NCBI RefSeq assembly: GCF_900167915.1
Contig: NZ_FUYM01000004.1
Coordinates: forward strand, 248,001 to 312,000
Direction of reading: 5' to 3'
Length of the DNA stretch: 64,000 nt
Origin: Rhizorhabdus histidinilytica
GTDB taxonomy: Bacteria > Pseudomonadota > Alphaproteobacteria > Sphingomonadales > Sphingomonadaceae
Below, piece by piece: positions 7,823 to 16,500 of the stretch. The position numbers and the translations under genes are program-made. The number at the start of each line of letters is the position of its first letter. Within the stretch, counting starts at the first letter, position 1. The notes beneath the pieces were generated by a model, which did no database searches, was not told the origin of the DNA, and saw only the letters and a program-made list of their open reading frames with translations.

Positions 7823-10507
7823 ATGATCGAATGGATTATCGGCGCGGCGCTTCTCGCTGGTGGTCTCTTCGGCACCGGCAAAACGAAACGACCCGGCGCT
7901 TCACCGGCTTCGAGCCCGCGCGAAGACTACCCTGCCAAGGTCTCGGAGTGGCGATCCCGCTGGCAACCAACGGTCGATCGCTCGCGCTGGATCCCCAAAA
8001 GTATGGCATCGCGCATTATCGCGCGCTTCCCGCCGCCCAAGCGATCTGGGATGTCCTTTCCGTGGCTTGGAGGCGATCGCTTCGAGCAGGAACTGCTCGC
8101 CGAATTTGCAACGCACAATGTTGCCTATCTGGCGCGACAAAAGGAGCGGCTGAAGCCATTCTTCGATACGGTAGAGAAGAACCCTCTCACCGACGATCAA
8201 ATGGACGGCTGCATCTGCATGGACGATGCCGTGCAGATCGTGGCTGCGGCCGGGTCGGGCAAGACATCGACCATGGTGGCCCGGGTCGGCTACGCCCTTC
8301 ACGAAGGCCTGGTGAAGCCCGAGCAGATACTTGTTCTTGCCTTCAACCGAGCCGTCGCCGAGGAACTCCAGTCGAGGATCAATGCCAGGTTGGCGGGATT
8401 CGCCGGTATTGATGCGGTCACGGTCAAGACGTTCAACGCCTTTGGTCTGGGCGTGATCGGCAAAGCCACGGGGCGTAAGCCATCACTGGCGGAATGGGCC
8501 GAACCGGGCCGCGACGGCGCCATGATCGTCGAAATCATTGATGATATGCGATCCAGCGATGACAAGTTCCGCCACGATTGGGACCTGTTCCGCACCGTTT
8601 TTGGTCGAGACATCGGCTCGTGGAACGAACCGGCGCAGGCCAACGCCTACCGCGATGGTCGGCGGGGTATCCTCACCGCGAATGGCGAAATCGTCAAAAG
8701 CGAAGAGGAACGGATGATCGCGGACTGGCTGTTCTACCACGGCGTCCACTATCAGTATGAGCGGCCCTATGAGCACGACACGGCCACCGAGCATCATCGG
8801 CAGTATCGCCCGGACTTTTTCTACCCCGAGATTGATCTCTATCATGAGCATTTCGCGCTCAACGAAAAGGGGCAGGCGCCTGCGCATTTTGGCGGCGATT
8901 ATCTGGACGGGGTCCGCTGGAAACGCGAACTTCACGCCGAAAAGGGCACGCGGCTCTTTGAAACCACGTCCTACGAAATCAGAAACGCTGACGGCTTCGC
9001 AAACCTTGCCGCGGAGCTCAAACGCAGCGGAATCCTGCTTCAATACGGCCCTGATCGTCAGACCAAGGGCCAACGCCCCGTCACGACCGAACAGCTTGCC
9101 GCTACGATCAGAATTTTCCAGCAGCACGTCAAAAGCAACGGCCTCTCGCACCAGCAGCTCCGGGAAGCCGCGGCGAAGGACACGCGCGGCCATGCAGACC
9201 GGCTGACCCGGTTCCTGGCGCTCTTCGAGCGGATTGCGGACGAATGGGAGCGGCGGCTGCGGGAAGCCGACTGCATCGATTTTGACGACATGCTGCTGAT
9301 GGCGATTGACCACATCGAGAGCGGCCGTTTCGCCAGCCCCTATATGATGGTGCTGGCCGATGAGTTTCAGGACACCTCACGGGCCAAGGTGCGCCTGCTA
9401 AAGGCCCTGCTGACGAACGCCGGGGAAGAAGCGCATCTCTGCGTCGTCGGCGATGATTGGCAGGGCATCAACCGCTTCGCCGGCGCCGACATCTCCGTGA
9501 TGACCGAGTTTGAAAAGGTGTTCGACAATTCGACCCGGCTCATGCTGAGTACGACCTTCCGCTGTCCCGCGCAGTTATGCGAAGCCTCAAGCGCTTTCGT
9601 TCAGGCCAATCCCCGGCAGATTAGAAAGACGGTCGAGACGACCAACTCCTATACGAAGAAATCGCTGCATGCGTTCGCCGCCGAAACCCAGTCCCTCGCG
9701 CTGGCTCGGCTCGAGCAGGATCTGCAGAGCATGTATGATTTCGCGCGGAGCGGCCGACTGAACACCGATTCCGGCGACCGTATCAGCGTGATGATGCTCG
9801 GCCGGTACAACAATGACGAACCGCGAGGGTGGCAGCGCTGGAAACGGCGCTTCGGCGACCTTCTGAGCATTGAATATCGCACGGTCCATTCTTCTAAGGG
9901 CCTGGAAGCCGACTACGTCATGCTCCTGAACGTCGTTGAGGGCATGATGGGCTTTCCAAGCCAGATTACCGACGATCCGATCCTCCAGATCGCGATGCCC
10001 GAACCCGACCCATATCCCTTGGCTGAGGAGCGCCGCCTCTTCTACGTCGCGCTCACGCGGGCTCGCCGCCAAGTGCGCATTTACACCCTGTTCGATTCGC
10101 CGTCCCGCTTCCTGATCGAACTGGCGAGAACGGGCGCGGTGGAGATCGAAACGGAGGAAGGCGTCCTGAGCCCCTGCCCGAAGTGCGGCTGCGGCACCAT
10201 GAGGCGGTACGATGGCCAATATGGCCCGTTCGAGGCGTGCAGCACCCACCCTCGTTGTGATTTCAAGCGCAACCTCTCGGTGGAAAGTCCCCGTGTAGCG
10301 GCGCCGTCGAACCGGGTGAGAATCGCACACCCGATGTCAGCTGGAGATTCCTGTCCCACCTGCGGCGATGGATTGATGGTCGTTCGTTCCGGCGGAGCAT
10401 ATCAACCGTTCCTGGCTTGCTCGGGCTATCCTTCGTGCAAAACTACCGCTGCCCTTGACGGAGGCACTGAGGGTGGCGCAACTCGGGCTCGGACGTTGCC
10501 CGGTTGA
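7823..10507 (+). CDS. UvrD/HelD-type DNA helicase with nuclease-like insert and two zinc ribbons
   Basis: An 894-residue superfamily-1 helicase. The first residues are hydrophobic (IIGAALLAGGLFG). Walker A AAAGSGKTST is at 141-150, motif II LADEFQDTS at about 511-519, and the C-terminal helicase motifs follow (TVHSSKGLEADYV, EERRLFYVALTRAR). Between about 290 and 390 lies an insertion with EERMIADWLF and RPDFFYPEIDLYHEHF, which resembles a PD-(D/E)XK nuclease core. The C-terminus has two topoisomerase-type zinc ribbons, CPKCGCG...C...C near 783 and CPTCGDG...C...C near 842. Helicase IV-like enzymes act in repair and restart; the element context suggests element maintenance or defence. Family sure, role inferred. 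Confidence 0.92.
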   Translation: MIEWIIGAALLAGGLFGTGKTKRPGASPASSPREDYPAKVSEWRSRWQPTVDRSRWIPKSMASRIIARFPPPKRSGMSFPWLGGDRFEQELLAEFATHNVAYLARQKERLKPFFDTVEKNPLTDDQMDGCICMDDAVQIVAAAGSGKTSTMVARVGYALHEGLVKPEQILVLAFNRAVAEELQSRINARLAGFAGIDAVTVKTFNAFGLGVIGKATGRKPSLAEWAEPGRDGAMIVEIIDDMRSSDDKFRHDWDLFRTVFGRDIGSWNEPAQANAYRDGRRGILTANGEIVKSEEERMIADWLFYHGVHYQYERPYEHDTATEHHRQYRPDFFYPEIDLYHEHFALNEKGQAPAHFGGDYLDGVRWKRELHAEKGTRLFETTSYEIRNADGFANLAAELKRSGILLQYGPDRQTKGQRPVTTEQLAATIRIFQQHVKSNGLSHQQLREAAAKDTRGHADRLTRFLALFERIADEWERRLREADCIDFDDMLLMAIDHIESGRFASPYMMVLADEFQDTSRAKVRLLKALLTNAGEEAHLCVVGDDWQGINRFAGADISVMTEFEKVFDNSTRLMLSTTFRCPAQLCEASSAFVQANPRQIRKTVETTNSYTKKSLHAFAAETQSLALARLEQDLQSMYDFARSGRLNTDSGDRISVMMLGRYNNDEPRGWQRWKRRFGDLLSIEYRTVHSSKGLEADYVMLLNVVEGMMGFPSQITDDPILQIAMPEPDPYPLAEERRLFYVALTRARRQVRIYTLFDSPSRFLIELARTGAVEIETEEGVLSPCPKCGCGTMRRYDGQYGPFEACSTHPRCDFKRNLSVESPRVAAPSNRVRIAHPMSAGDSCPTCGDGLMVVRSGGAYQPFLACSGYPSCKTTAALDGGTEGGATRARTLPG

Positions 10508-10741
10508 TGATCTAGCCGGAACCGGCTCGCGGACGGCCCCAGAGGCTCCACCGAATCGGCGAGATAAAAGCGTGAGCTGGAAGTGATTGGATTCAGCGCC
10601 GTGCATCAAAGGAATTCATTGAGCGCGCCGGTGATCGATTGTGACGATCACAATAGCGCATCAAACGCCGCTCCCCAATCCCGGCACCACCTTCAGGCGA
10701 CCATAAAAAAATACAAAAAAAATCAAGACGATAGTGAACGC

Positions 10742-10912
10742 CGTGGGATTATCCACAATCATCCGTCGGGCGATCCCCAACCGAGCCGGCAGGACGTCGA
10801 CCTGACCCGGGAACTCATCGCCGCAGCCAAACCGCTGGGCATCGCGATCCATGATCATGTCGTGGTAGGGACGAGAGGGCAGGCCAGCCTGCGTGCTCTC
10901 GGACTGCTATGA
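10742..10912 (+). pseudogene. radC (JAB/MPN domain) 3' remnant
   Basis: The last 57 codons encode the C-terminal half of a RadC-like JAB domain: IIHNHPSGDPQPSRQD with the metal-binding HxHx7D-type motif, then GIAIHDHVVVG. The sequence upstream in the same frame (from 10583) is A-rich and unlike RadC, and no in-frame start with a ribosome site precedes the homologous part. A complete mobile-element RadC is about 150-230 residues, so this is a truncated remnant. RadC-like genes are common near the ends of genomic islands. Confidence 0.75.
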
Positions 10913-10940
10913 AAAGGGGCGGCTCAATGACCGCCCCTTT
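10913..10940. terminator. Bidirectional terminator at the island/backbone junction
   Basis: Perfect 10-bp arms AAAGGGGCGG (10913-10922) and CCGCCCCTTT (10931-10940) with an 8-base loop. Runs of A on the left and T on the right let it act on both strands. It sits between the convergent radC remnant (ends 10912) and the EF-hand gene (ends 10962). Confidence 0.8.
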
Positions 10941-10961
10941 CCTCCTCCAATCATAGACGCG

Positions 10962-11552
10962 TCAAGCCGACAGGAAGATCGCCAGCTCGTTGGGCGATAT
11001 CATCCGGTCCTTGTCGGTATCTGCCTTGGCGAAGTCACTCGCGGTCTCGTTGAGGACCTTGACCGCAGGTAAGTCCGCCTTCTTGCTGGCCTTTGTCTTT
11101 TCGACTTGCGCCGTCATGTCCTGGCCCTTGGCGGCCATGACCCAGTTACCGAATTCGAGCGGGGTCAGCTTGCCCTTGTTGCCTTCATCATATTTGGCCC
11201 ATTCCGCGTTGACCTTGGCAGCGGCATCGGCCGTCGCCGTCTGCTGGGCGGGAGGCGTCGGAGACGCGGCCTCGGCAGTCGCTGGCGCGGAAGTGGTCGG
11301 CGTGCTCGCAGCGTCCGCTGCGGGTACCGTCGATTGAGCCACGGGCGGCGCGGGAGCAGTCGCATCGGGGGCAGCCGGGGCAGCCGCCGTCGTGTCGGCA
11401 GGAGCGGCACTGTCGGCAGGAGGCGGAGTTGTCTCGGCTGAAGGCGGAGCGGCCGCGGTATCGGGCGCGGGCTCCGCACCCGTGCTTTGTGCGAAAGCGG
11501 CGCCCGGCAGGGCAAGCAGCGCGGCTCCGCCCATCAGCATCAGCTTGTTCAT
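10962..11552 (-). CDS. Secreted EF-hand domain protein
   Basis: A 196-residue protein starting MNKLMLMGGAALLALPGAAFA, a signal peptide. A long Ala/Pro/Thr-rich low-complexity segment (about 22-115) follows, then a globular C-terminal domain with KYDEGNKGKLTPLEF and DTDKDRMISPNELAIF, two EF-hand-like loops of which the second has the proper D-x-D-x-D spacing. It probably binds calcium in the periplasm. The ATG at 11552 is preceded by GGAGAG; the longer open frame upstream lacks a signal peptide. Ala/Pro-rich EF-hand proteins of this size are typical of sphingomonads. Confidence 0.85.
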   Translation of the reverse strand: MNKLMLMGGAALLALPGAAFAQSTGAEPAPDTAAAPPSAETTPPPADSAAPADTTAAAPAAPDATAPAPPVAQSTVPAADAASTPTTSAPATAEAASPTPPAQQTATADAAAKVNAEWAKYDEGNKGKLTPLEFGNWVMAAKGQDMTAQVEKTKASKKADLPAVKVLNETASDFAKADTDKDRMISPNELAIFLSA

Positions 11553-11819
11553 GTCGTCTCTCCTGGCATCGGATCGAAAATCAATCGGATTCGGGTATGT
11601 CCCGACATTCTGATCAAACCCGCGACCCGACGCCGAGTTGCTCGATTCGGCGCTGCAACGGCGCACCGTGTCCCGATCCTGGGTGGAACGGGACATTCCA
11701 CCGGCCAAATGCGCGCGACCGGCCGGCCAGGGACATGACGTCCGCAGCGCAATTGCTCCCAACACCCCCCTCTGCTAGGCGCGCGACGCATACCGACACG
11801 CCAAGCATGAGGACGAGCT

Positions 11820-13118
11820 ATGATCCCCCGCTATTCCCGGCCGGAGATGGTCAAGATCTGGGAACCGGAAACGCGCTTCCGCATCTGGTTCGAGATCGAG
11901 GCGCATGCGACCGATGCGCTGGCGGAACTGGGGGTGGTGCCCAAGGAAGCCGCCAAGGCGATCTGGGAAAAGGGCGCTTTCGAGGTCGACCGCATCGACG
12001 CGATCGAGGCCGAGGTCAAGCACGACGTCATCGCCTTCCTCACCAACGTCGCCGAGCATGTCGGCGAACCCGCGCGCTTCATGCACCAGGGCATGACCTC
12101 GTCCGACGTGCTCGACACCTGCCTGGCCGTCCAGCTCGCCCGCGCCTCGGACATCCTGATCGCCGATCTCGACAAGCTGCTCGAGGTGATCAAGCGCCGT
12201 GCGTTCGAACATAAGATGACGCCGACGATCGGTCGCAGCCACGGCATCCATGCCGAGCCGGTGACCTTCGGCCTGAAACTCGCTCAGGCCTATGCCGAGT
12301 TTGCCCGCAACCGCGAACGGCTGATCGCCGCCCGCAAGGACGTCGCCACCTGCGCGATCTCCGGTGCGGTCGGCACCTTCGCCAATATTGATCCGCAGGT
12401 CGAAGCCCATGTCGCAGAGAAGATGGGCCTGACCGTGGAACCGGTTTCGACCCAGGTCATCCCGCGCGACCGCCACGCGATGTTCTTCGCGACGCTCGGC
12501 GTGATCGCCTCGTCGGTCGAGCGGCTCGCGACTGAGGTTCGCCACCTGCAGCGGACCGAAGTGCTGGAGGCCGAGGAATATTTCTCGCCGGGCCAGAAAG
12601 GCTCCTCGGCGATGCCGCACAAGCGCAACCCCGTGCTGACCGAAAACCTGACCGGCCTCGCCCGCCTGGTGCGCGGCTATGTGACCCCGGCGCTCGAGAA
12701 TGTCGCCCTGTGGCACGAGCGCGATATCAGCCACTCGTCGGTCGAACGCATGATCGGTCCCGATGCCACCATCACGCTCGACTTCGCGCTCGCACGTCTC
12801 ACCGGCGTGATCGACAAGCTGCTCGTCTATCCGGCGCGGATGCAGAAGAATCTCGACCGGATGGGTGGCCTCGTCCATTCGCAGCGGGTGCTGCTGGCGC
12901 TGACCCAGGCCGGGATCAGCCGCGAGGACGCCTATCGGATCGTCCAGCGCAACGCGATGAAGGTGTGGGAATCGGATGGTGAGCTGTCGCTGCTCGACCT
13001 GCTCAAGGCCGATCCGCAGGTGACCGCCGCGATCAGCGAGAAGGAACTCGAGGAGAAGTTCGACCTCGACTACCATCTCAAGCATGTCGACACGATCTTC
13101 GCGCGGGTCTTCGACTGA
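11820..13118 (+). CDS. purB: Adenylosuccinate lyase
   Basis: A 432-residue member of the fumarase/aspartase superfamily. It cleaves adenylosuccinate to AMP and fumarate, and SAICAR to AICAR, in purine synthesis. Diagnostic features are the N-terminus MIPRYSRPEMVKIWEPETRF, TSSDVLDT near 98, GRSHGIHAEP near 140 with the catalytic His, and the signature GSSAMPHKRNP at about 261-271. The length and ends match the alphaproteobacterial enzyme. GAGGA precedes the ATG. It stands alone, divergent from the EF-hand gene. Confidence 0.98.
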   Translation: MIPRYSRPEMVKIWEPETRFRIWFEIEAHATDALAELGVVPKEAAKAIWEKGAFEVDRIDAIEAEVKHDVIAFLTNVAEHVGEPARFMHQGMTSSDVLDTCLAVQLARASDILIADLDKLLEVIKRRAFEHKMTPTIGRSHGIHAEPVTFGLKLAQAYAEFARNRERLIAARKDVATCAISGAVGTFANIDPQVEAHVAEKMGLTVEPVSTQVIPRDRHAMFFATLGVIASSVERLATEVRHLQRTEVLEAEEYFSPGQKGSSAMPHKRNPVLTENLTGLARLVRGYVTPALENVALWHERDISHSSVERMIGPDATITLDFALARLTGVIDKLLVYPARMQKNLDRMGGLVHSQRVLLALTQAGISREDAYRIVQRNAMKVWESDGELSLLDLLKADPQVTAAISEKELEEKFDLDYHLKHVDTIFARVFD

Positions 13119-13209
13119 ACCGTCGATTGTCAGCGGACGTCATGAGAGGCATGGTTCGCCAAGCCGTCCTCCATGGCGGATCGGACCGGCACGGAGCGAT
13201 ACGCGACGC

Positions 13210-14232
13210 ATGATCCCCGCGCCGATCCTGGTGCTGATCGTCAATTACCGCACGGCGGCGCTGACCGTTCAGGCGATCCAATCCGCGCTGCCAGAGGTAA
13301 GATCTCGCGGCGACGCCCATATCCTGGTCGTCGATAACGGATCGGCCGACGGTTCGGCTGCTGTGCTGGCGGAGGCCATCGCCCGCCTCGATGCCGGCGA
13401 TTGCTGCTCCTTGCTGGCACTTGAGGATAATCATGGGTTTTCGGCTGGGAACAATGCGGGCCTGAACCATTATCGGCAGGCTGTCGCTGCCCAAGGCGAC
13501 GCGGCCTGGCCCGACTATGTCTGGCTGCTCAATCCCGACACGATCGCAGAGCCCAAAGCGCTTGGCGCTCTTGTCGACTTCCTGATCGAACACCCCCAGG
13601 CCGGCTTGGCTGGAGGACGATGCCTAAGACCCGACGGCTCGGTCCGGGACAGCGCCTTCCGTTTTCACACGCCGTGGAACGACCTCATTACCGCGCTCGA
13701 CATAGGCCCGCTTCGCAAGCTGCTGAGCCGCCACGACGTGGTCATGCCGGTTGGCGATCATCCTTGTCGCTCGGAATGGCTGTCCGGCTCGCATCTGATG
13801 ATCCGCGGCACGGTGTTCGATCGTATCGGCCTGTTCGATCCCGGCTATTTCCTCTATTTCGAGGAGACGGATTTTTGCGCGCGAGCCGCCGATGCTGGTT
13901 TCAAGGCGTGGCACGTTCCCGCCAGCCGGATCATGCATCTTGGCGGCAGGTCGACGGGATTGACCGACCAGCGGCCGCTGGAGCGCCGCCCCCGCTACTG
14001 GTTCGCATCGCGCGCTCGCTTCATGATCCGTCGGCACGGACGCACCATGACCCATCTAGCCAATCTGCTGTGGATATGCAGTTGGCCGGTCGGAACTTTC
14101 CTCGCGCGGCTCAGGCGCCGTCCGCGGCCGAACCCGCCCCGCTTATGGCTCGACTTCATCTGCCATAATTATGGTGTCGGGGGAGTGATGTATCGGGCCG
14201 CCTCAATCCCGCCCCCGTCGGCCGAGTCCTAA
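13210..14232 (+). CDS. Family 2 glycosyltransferase
   Basis: A 340-residue GT-A fold enzyme with LIVNYRTAALT at the N-terminus, VVDNGSADGS at about 40-49, NHGFSAGNNAGLN near 76-88, a LNPDT metal-binding-type motif near 105, and EETDFC in the acceptor region. This pattern fits the rhamnosyltransferase-like GT2 subgroup that builds cell-surface polysaccharide. The ATG at 13210 gives the classical start; in-frame codons upstream look non-coding. Its stop overlaps proC by 4 bases on the opposite strand. The acceptor is unknown. Confidence 0.9.
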   Translation: MIPAPILVLIVNYRTAALTVQAIQSALPEVRSRGDAHILVVDNGSADGSAAVLAEAIARLDAGDCCSLLALEDNHGFSAGNNAGLNHYRQAVAAQGDAAWPDYVWLLNPDTIAEPKALGALVDFLIEHPQAGLAGGRCLRPDGSVRDSAFRFHTPWNDLITALDIGPLRKLLSRHDVVMPVGDHPCRSEWLSGSHLMIRGTVFDRIGLFDPGYFLYFEETDFCARAADAGFKAWHVPASRIMHLGGRSTGLTDQRPLERRPRYWFASRARFMIRRHGRTMTHLANLLWICSWPVGTFLARLRRRPRPNPPRLWLDFICHNYGVGGVMYRAASIPPPSAES

Positions 14233-15035
14233 CCGGAGCGCGCGGCGGCGGCCAACTCGGCGTTGCGCTCCGCTGCCGCCAACAATGTCGCCCGCATCAA
14301 TGCCTTCAACGCTTCGTCGCGATCGAGGACATTCAGCCCCTCACGCGTCGAGCCCCCCGGGCTGGCGACCCGATCCGCCAGAACCGCCGGCCCCTCGTTG
14401 GAACTGGCCGCAAGCAAGGCCGACCCCTTCACCGTCGCCGTCGCGAGCCGTAATGCCTGGGCCGCCGGAAGGCCAAGCGCCTCTCCGGCCTGCGCCATCG
14501 CCTCGATGAAGCGGAACAGGAAACCCGGCCCGCAGCCGGACAATGCCGTAACGGCGTCGAACAACTTTTCATCGTCGACCCATTCGACCAGCCCGAGCGA
14601 TGCGACCAATCCAGCCGCCTCGCTTCGCGCTCCGTTGTCGGCATCCGACGAATAGAGGGCGGTCACGCCCTCACCGATCGATACCGGCAGATTGGGCATC
14701 GCCCGAACGATAGCGTCCGCGCCTACTACGTTCTTCAGCGTCGTGGTTTCGACACCAGCCAAGATGGACAGCAGCAGACGCGGCGCCCCGGCCTTCGCGG
14801 CGAAGAGCGGCGCGACATCACCCAATTGCTGGGGCTTTATCGCGAGAACTAGAATGTCGGGCTGCTCATCGCCTGAAGGAAGCTCACGCAGCAGCGTCAC
14901 CCCGTTCGGCACCTCGGCCACATGGGGATCGATGACCGTGACCGGTCGCGCCCAGCCGGGCGACGCCAGCCAACCACGCAGCATGGCGCCGCCCATATTG
15001 CCGGCACCGATCAGCCAGAGTGCCCCCGTCGCCAT
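14229..15035 (-). CDS. proC: Pyrroline-5-carboxylate reductase
   Basis: A 268-residue enzyme that reduces pyrroline-5-carboxylate to proline with NAD(P)H. The Rossmann motif GAGNMGGAMLRGW is at residues 10-22, and the C-terminal signature region reads ALSGCGPGFLFRFIEAMAQAGEALGL followed by LADRVASPGGSTREGL. It is the last gene of a minus-strand run beginning with the YbjN gene, which ends 5 bases before it. Confidence 0.97.
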   Translation of the reverse strand: MATGALWLIGAGNMGGAMLRGWLASPGWARPVTVIDPHVAEVPNGVTLLRELPSGDEQPDILVLAIKPQQLGDVAPLFAAKAGAPRLLLSILAGVETTTLKNVVGADAIVRAMPNLPVSIGEGVTALYSSDADNGARSEAAGLVASLGLVEWVDDEKLFDAVTALSGCGPGFLFRFIEAMAQAGEALGLPAAQALRLATATVKGSALLAASSNEGPAVLADRVASPGGSTREGLNVLDRDEALKALMRATLLAAAERNAELAAAARSG

Positions 15036-15039
15036 CCGG

Positions 15040-15552
15040 TCAGGCCTCGCCCTGAGTGTCGATCATCGCCGCGGCGATCGCTTCCTGAGGAGACTTGTCG
15101 CTCCACAACACGAATTGGAAAACGGGATAGAAGCGCTCGCATTCATCGATGCCTGTCTCAATCAGCGTTTCCGCCTGTTCGAGCGTCAGAATCGCATCGC
15201 CTGCCTGATTCTCCAGCAGAGCGGCATGGCGGAACAGCACCATCGAGGAACTGGTCCACATCTCGAAATGCCCAAGCCAGAGTTGCTCGTTGATCAGACC
15301 GATCGTCTCGTACATCGCCGCCCGCTTGTCGGCGGTGACCCGAATGTCGGGAAGCGCGAGGAATTGCAGGACGCGGTCCTCCTCGCGCCATACCGCCCTC
15401 AGCTCATACTGCGCCCAACTCCCCTGGAATTGAGCAACGATTTCCTCGTCTCCGGCGCGCTGATAGTCCCAGCCGCGAGCCGCGAAATAATGCTCGAGCA
15501 TGTCGATGGGCGCGCTGGCGTCGCGCGCGGATTCAAAGTCGTCCACGTCCAT
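15040..15552 (-). CDS. YbjN domain-containing protein
   Basis: A 170-residue cytoplasmic protein. The N-terminus (ASAPIDMLEHYFAARGWDYQRAGDEEIVAQFQG) and the acidic C-terminal part with FVLWSDKSPQEAIAAAM match the alphaproteobacterial YbjN family, which has a type III secretion chaperone-like fold and unknown function. It is immediately upstream of proC and probably co-transcribed, an arrangement common in alphaproteobacteria. Confidence 0.9.
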   Translation of the reverse strand: MDVDDFESARDASAPIDMLEHYFAARGWDYQRAGDEEIVAQFQGSWAQYELRAVWREEDRVLQFLALPDIRVTADKRAAMYETIGLINEQLWLGHFEMWTSSSMVLFRHAALLENQAGDAILTLEQAETLIETGIDECERFYPVFQFVLWSDKSPQEAIAAAMIDTQGEA

Positions 15553-15648
15553 TCGGGCTCTACTCCGCTGCCCAGAGCGTTCTTTCCGTGGCGCGGAAAG
15601 CGGTTCGGTTCAACCCGCGCGGGCTACAATTCTGTGGATAGCTGCGGC

Positions 15649-15909
15649 TCAGTCATCCTTCTTCTTGCCCGCGGCGGGCGACAATGCGTCCAACCGCGCC
15701 TTGAGTTCCTCGACCTCGTCGCGTGCCGTAGCGGCCATCGCCTTCACCGCGTCGAATTCCTCACGGCTGACGAAATCGAGGCCGCCGATCCACTCCTTGC
15801 TGCGCTCCTTGAACGCAGCTTCGGCTTCACGTCCCATGCCGGCCAGCGTTCCGGCAGCACCGTTCATGAACTTCACGAAATCGTCGAACAGGCGATTTTC
15901 GGACTGCAT
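15649..15909 (-). CDS. UbiK-like accessory factor (BMFP family)
   Basis: An 86-residue protein beginning MQSENRLFDDFVKFMNGAAG and ending in a coiled coil (FDAVKAMAATARDEVEELKARLDALS) and a basic/acidic tail. This matches the UbiK/YqiC family, which assists aerobic ubiquinone biosynthesis at the membrane in Enterobacteria. The ATG at 15909, with GAAGGAA upstream, is preferred over an in-frame TTG two codons earlier. It lies 33 bases downstream of the TspO gene and is likely in its operon. Confidence 0.85.
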   Translation of the reverse strand: MQSENRLFDDFVKFMNGAAGTLAGMGREAEAAFKERSKEWIGGLDFVSREEFDAVKAMAATARDEVEELKARLDALSPAAGKKKDD

Positions 15910-15942
15910 GGTCAATTCCTTCCTTCGCCGCCCTTGCGGCGG

Positions 15943-16500
15943 TCATTGAATGATTATCTGGGTATCTCCACGGATCGGCACAAGGGTAACCCCATTGGGG
16001 TTGCGCTCATGGATCTGCCAATTCAGCACCCCCGCGAACACCAGCCACGCCAGATAGGGCAGCATCAACATCCCCGCTGCCGGCCGGATCCTCCAGAAAG
16101 CCAGCGTCGTCGCACCCGCCCATAGCAGGATGGCGGCGATCAGCCCGAAGGCCAGCATGATCCTGTGCATCGCGAAGAACACCGGCGACCACGCCAGGTT
16201 CAGGCCGAGTTGGATCAGGAACAGCGTAATCGCGACCCCACGTCCCCTGGCCCCACGCGCATGGAGGATCATCGCCAGCGCGAGGGCCATCAGGACGTAG
16301 AGGATCGACCAGACGGCGCCGAACACCCAGGCGGGCGGCATCAGCGCCGGCTTCGCAAGGGCCTCAAACCACGGATTGCCCTCGTCCGAATTGGCTATCC
16401 GGCCGGAAATCGTACCCAACAACAGGATCGCAGGAACGCAGACCAGGGCCCAGCGCATAAAGGCGACCCGCAACTGACGAGGCGAAGCCAGTTCGGTCAT
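15943..16500 (-). CDS. TspO/MBR family membrane protein
   Basis: A 185-residue protein with five predicted membrane helices and the family hallmarks: PWFEALAKPALMPPAWVFGAVWSILYVLM, NLAWSPVFF and ATTLAFWRIRPAAGMLMLPYLAWLVFAGVLNWQI. TspO proteins bind tetrapyrroles and in Rhodobacter act as oxygen-linked regulators of pigment genes. The start overlaps the end of tlyA by 4 bases, so the two are coupled. The protein carries about 15 extra N-terminal residues compared with the shorter forms. Confidence 0.93.
   Translation of the reverse strand: MTELASPRQLRVAFMRWALVCVPAILLLGTISGRIANSDEGNPWFEALAKPALMPPAWVFGAVWSILYVLMALALAMILHARGARGRGVAITLFLIQLGLNLAWSPVFFAMHRIMLAFGLIAAILLWAGATTLAFWRIRPAAGMLMLPYLAWLVFAGVLNWQIHERNPNGVTLVPIRGDTQIIIQ

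Noticed and set aside
10583-10741. 5' part of the frame that ends in the RadC remnant
   Set aside because: A-rich sequence with no resemblance to RadC and no ribosome site; I treat only 10742-10912 as radC-derived.
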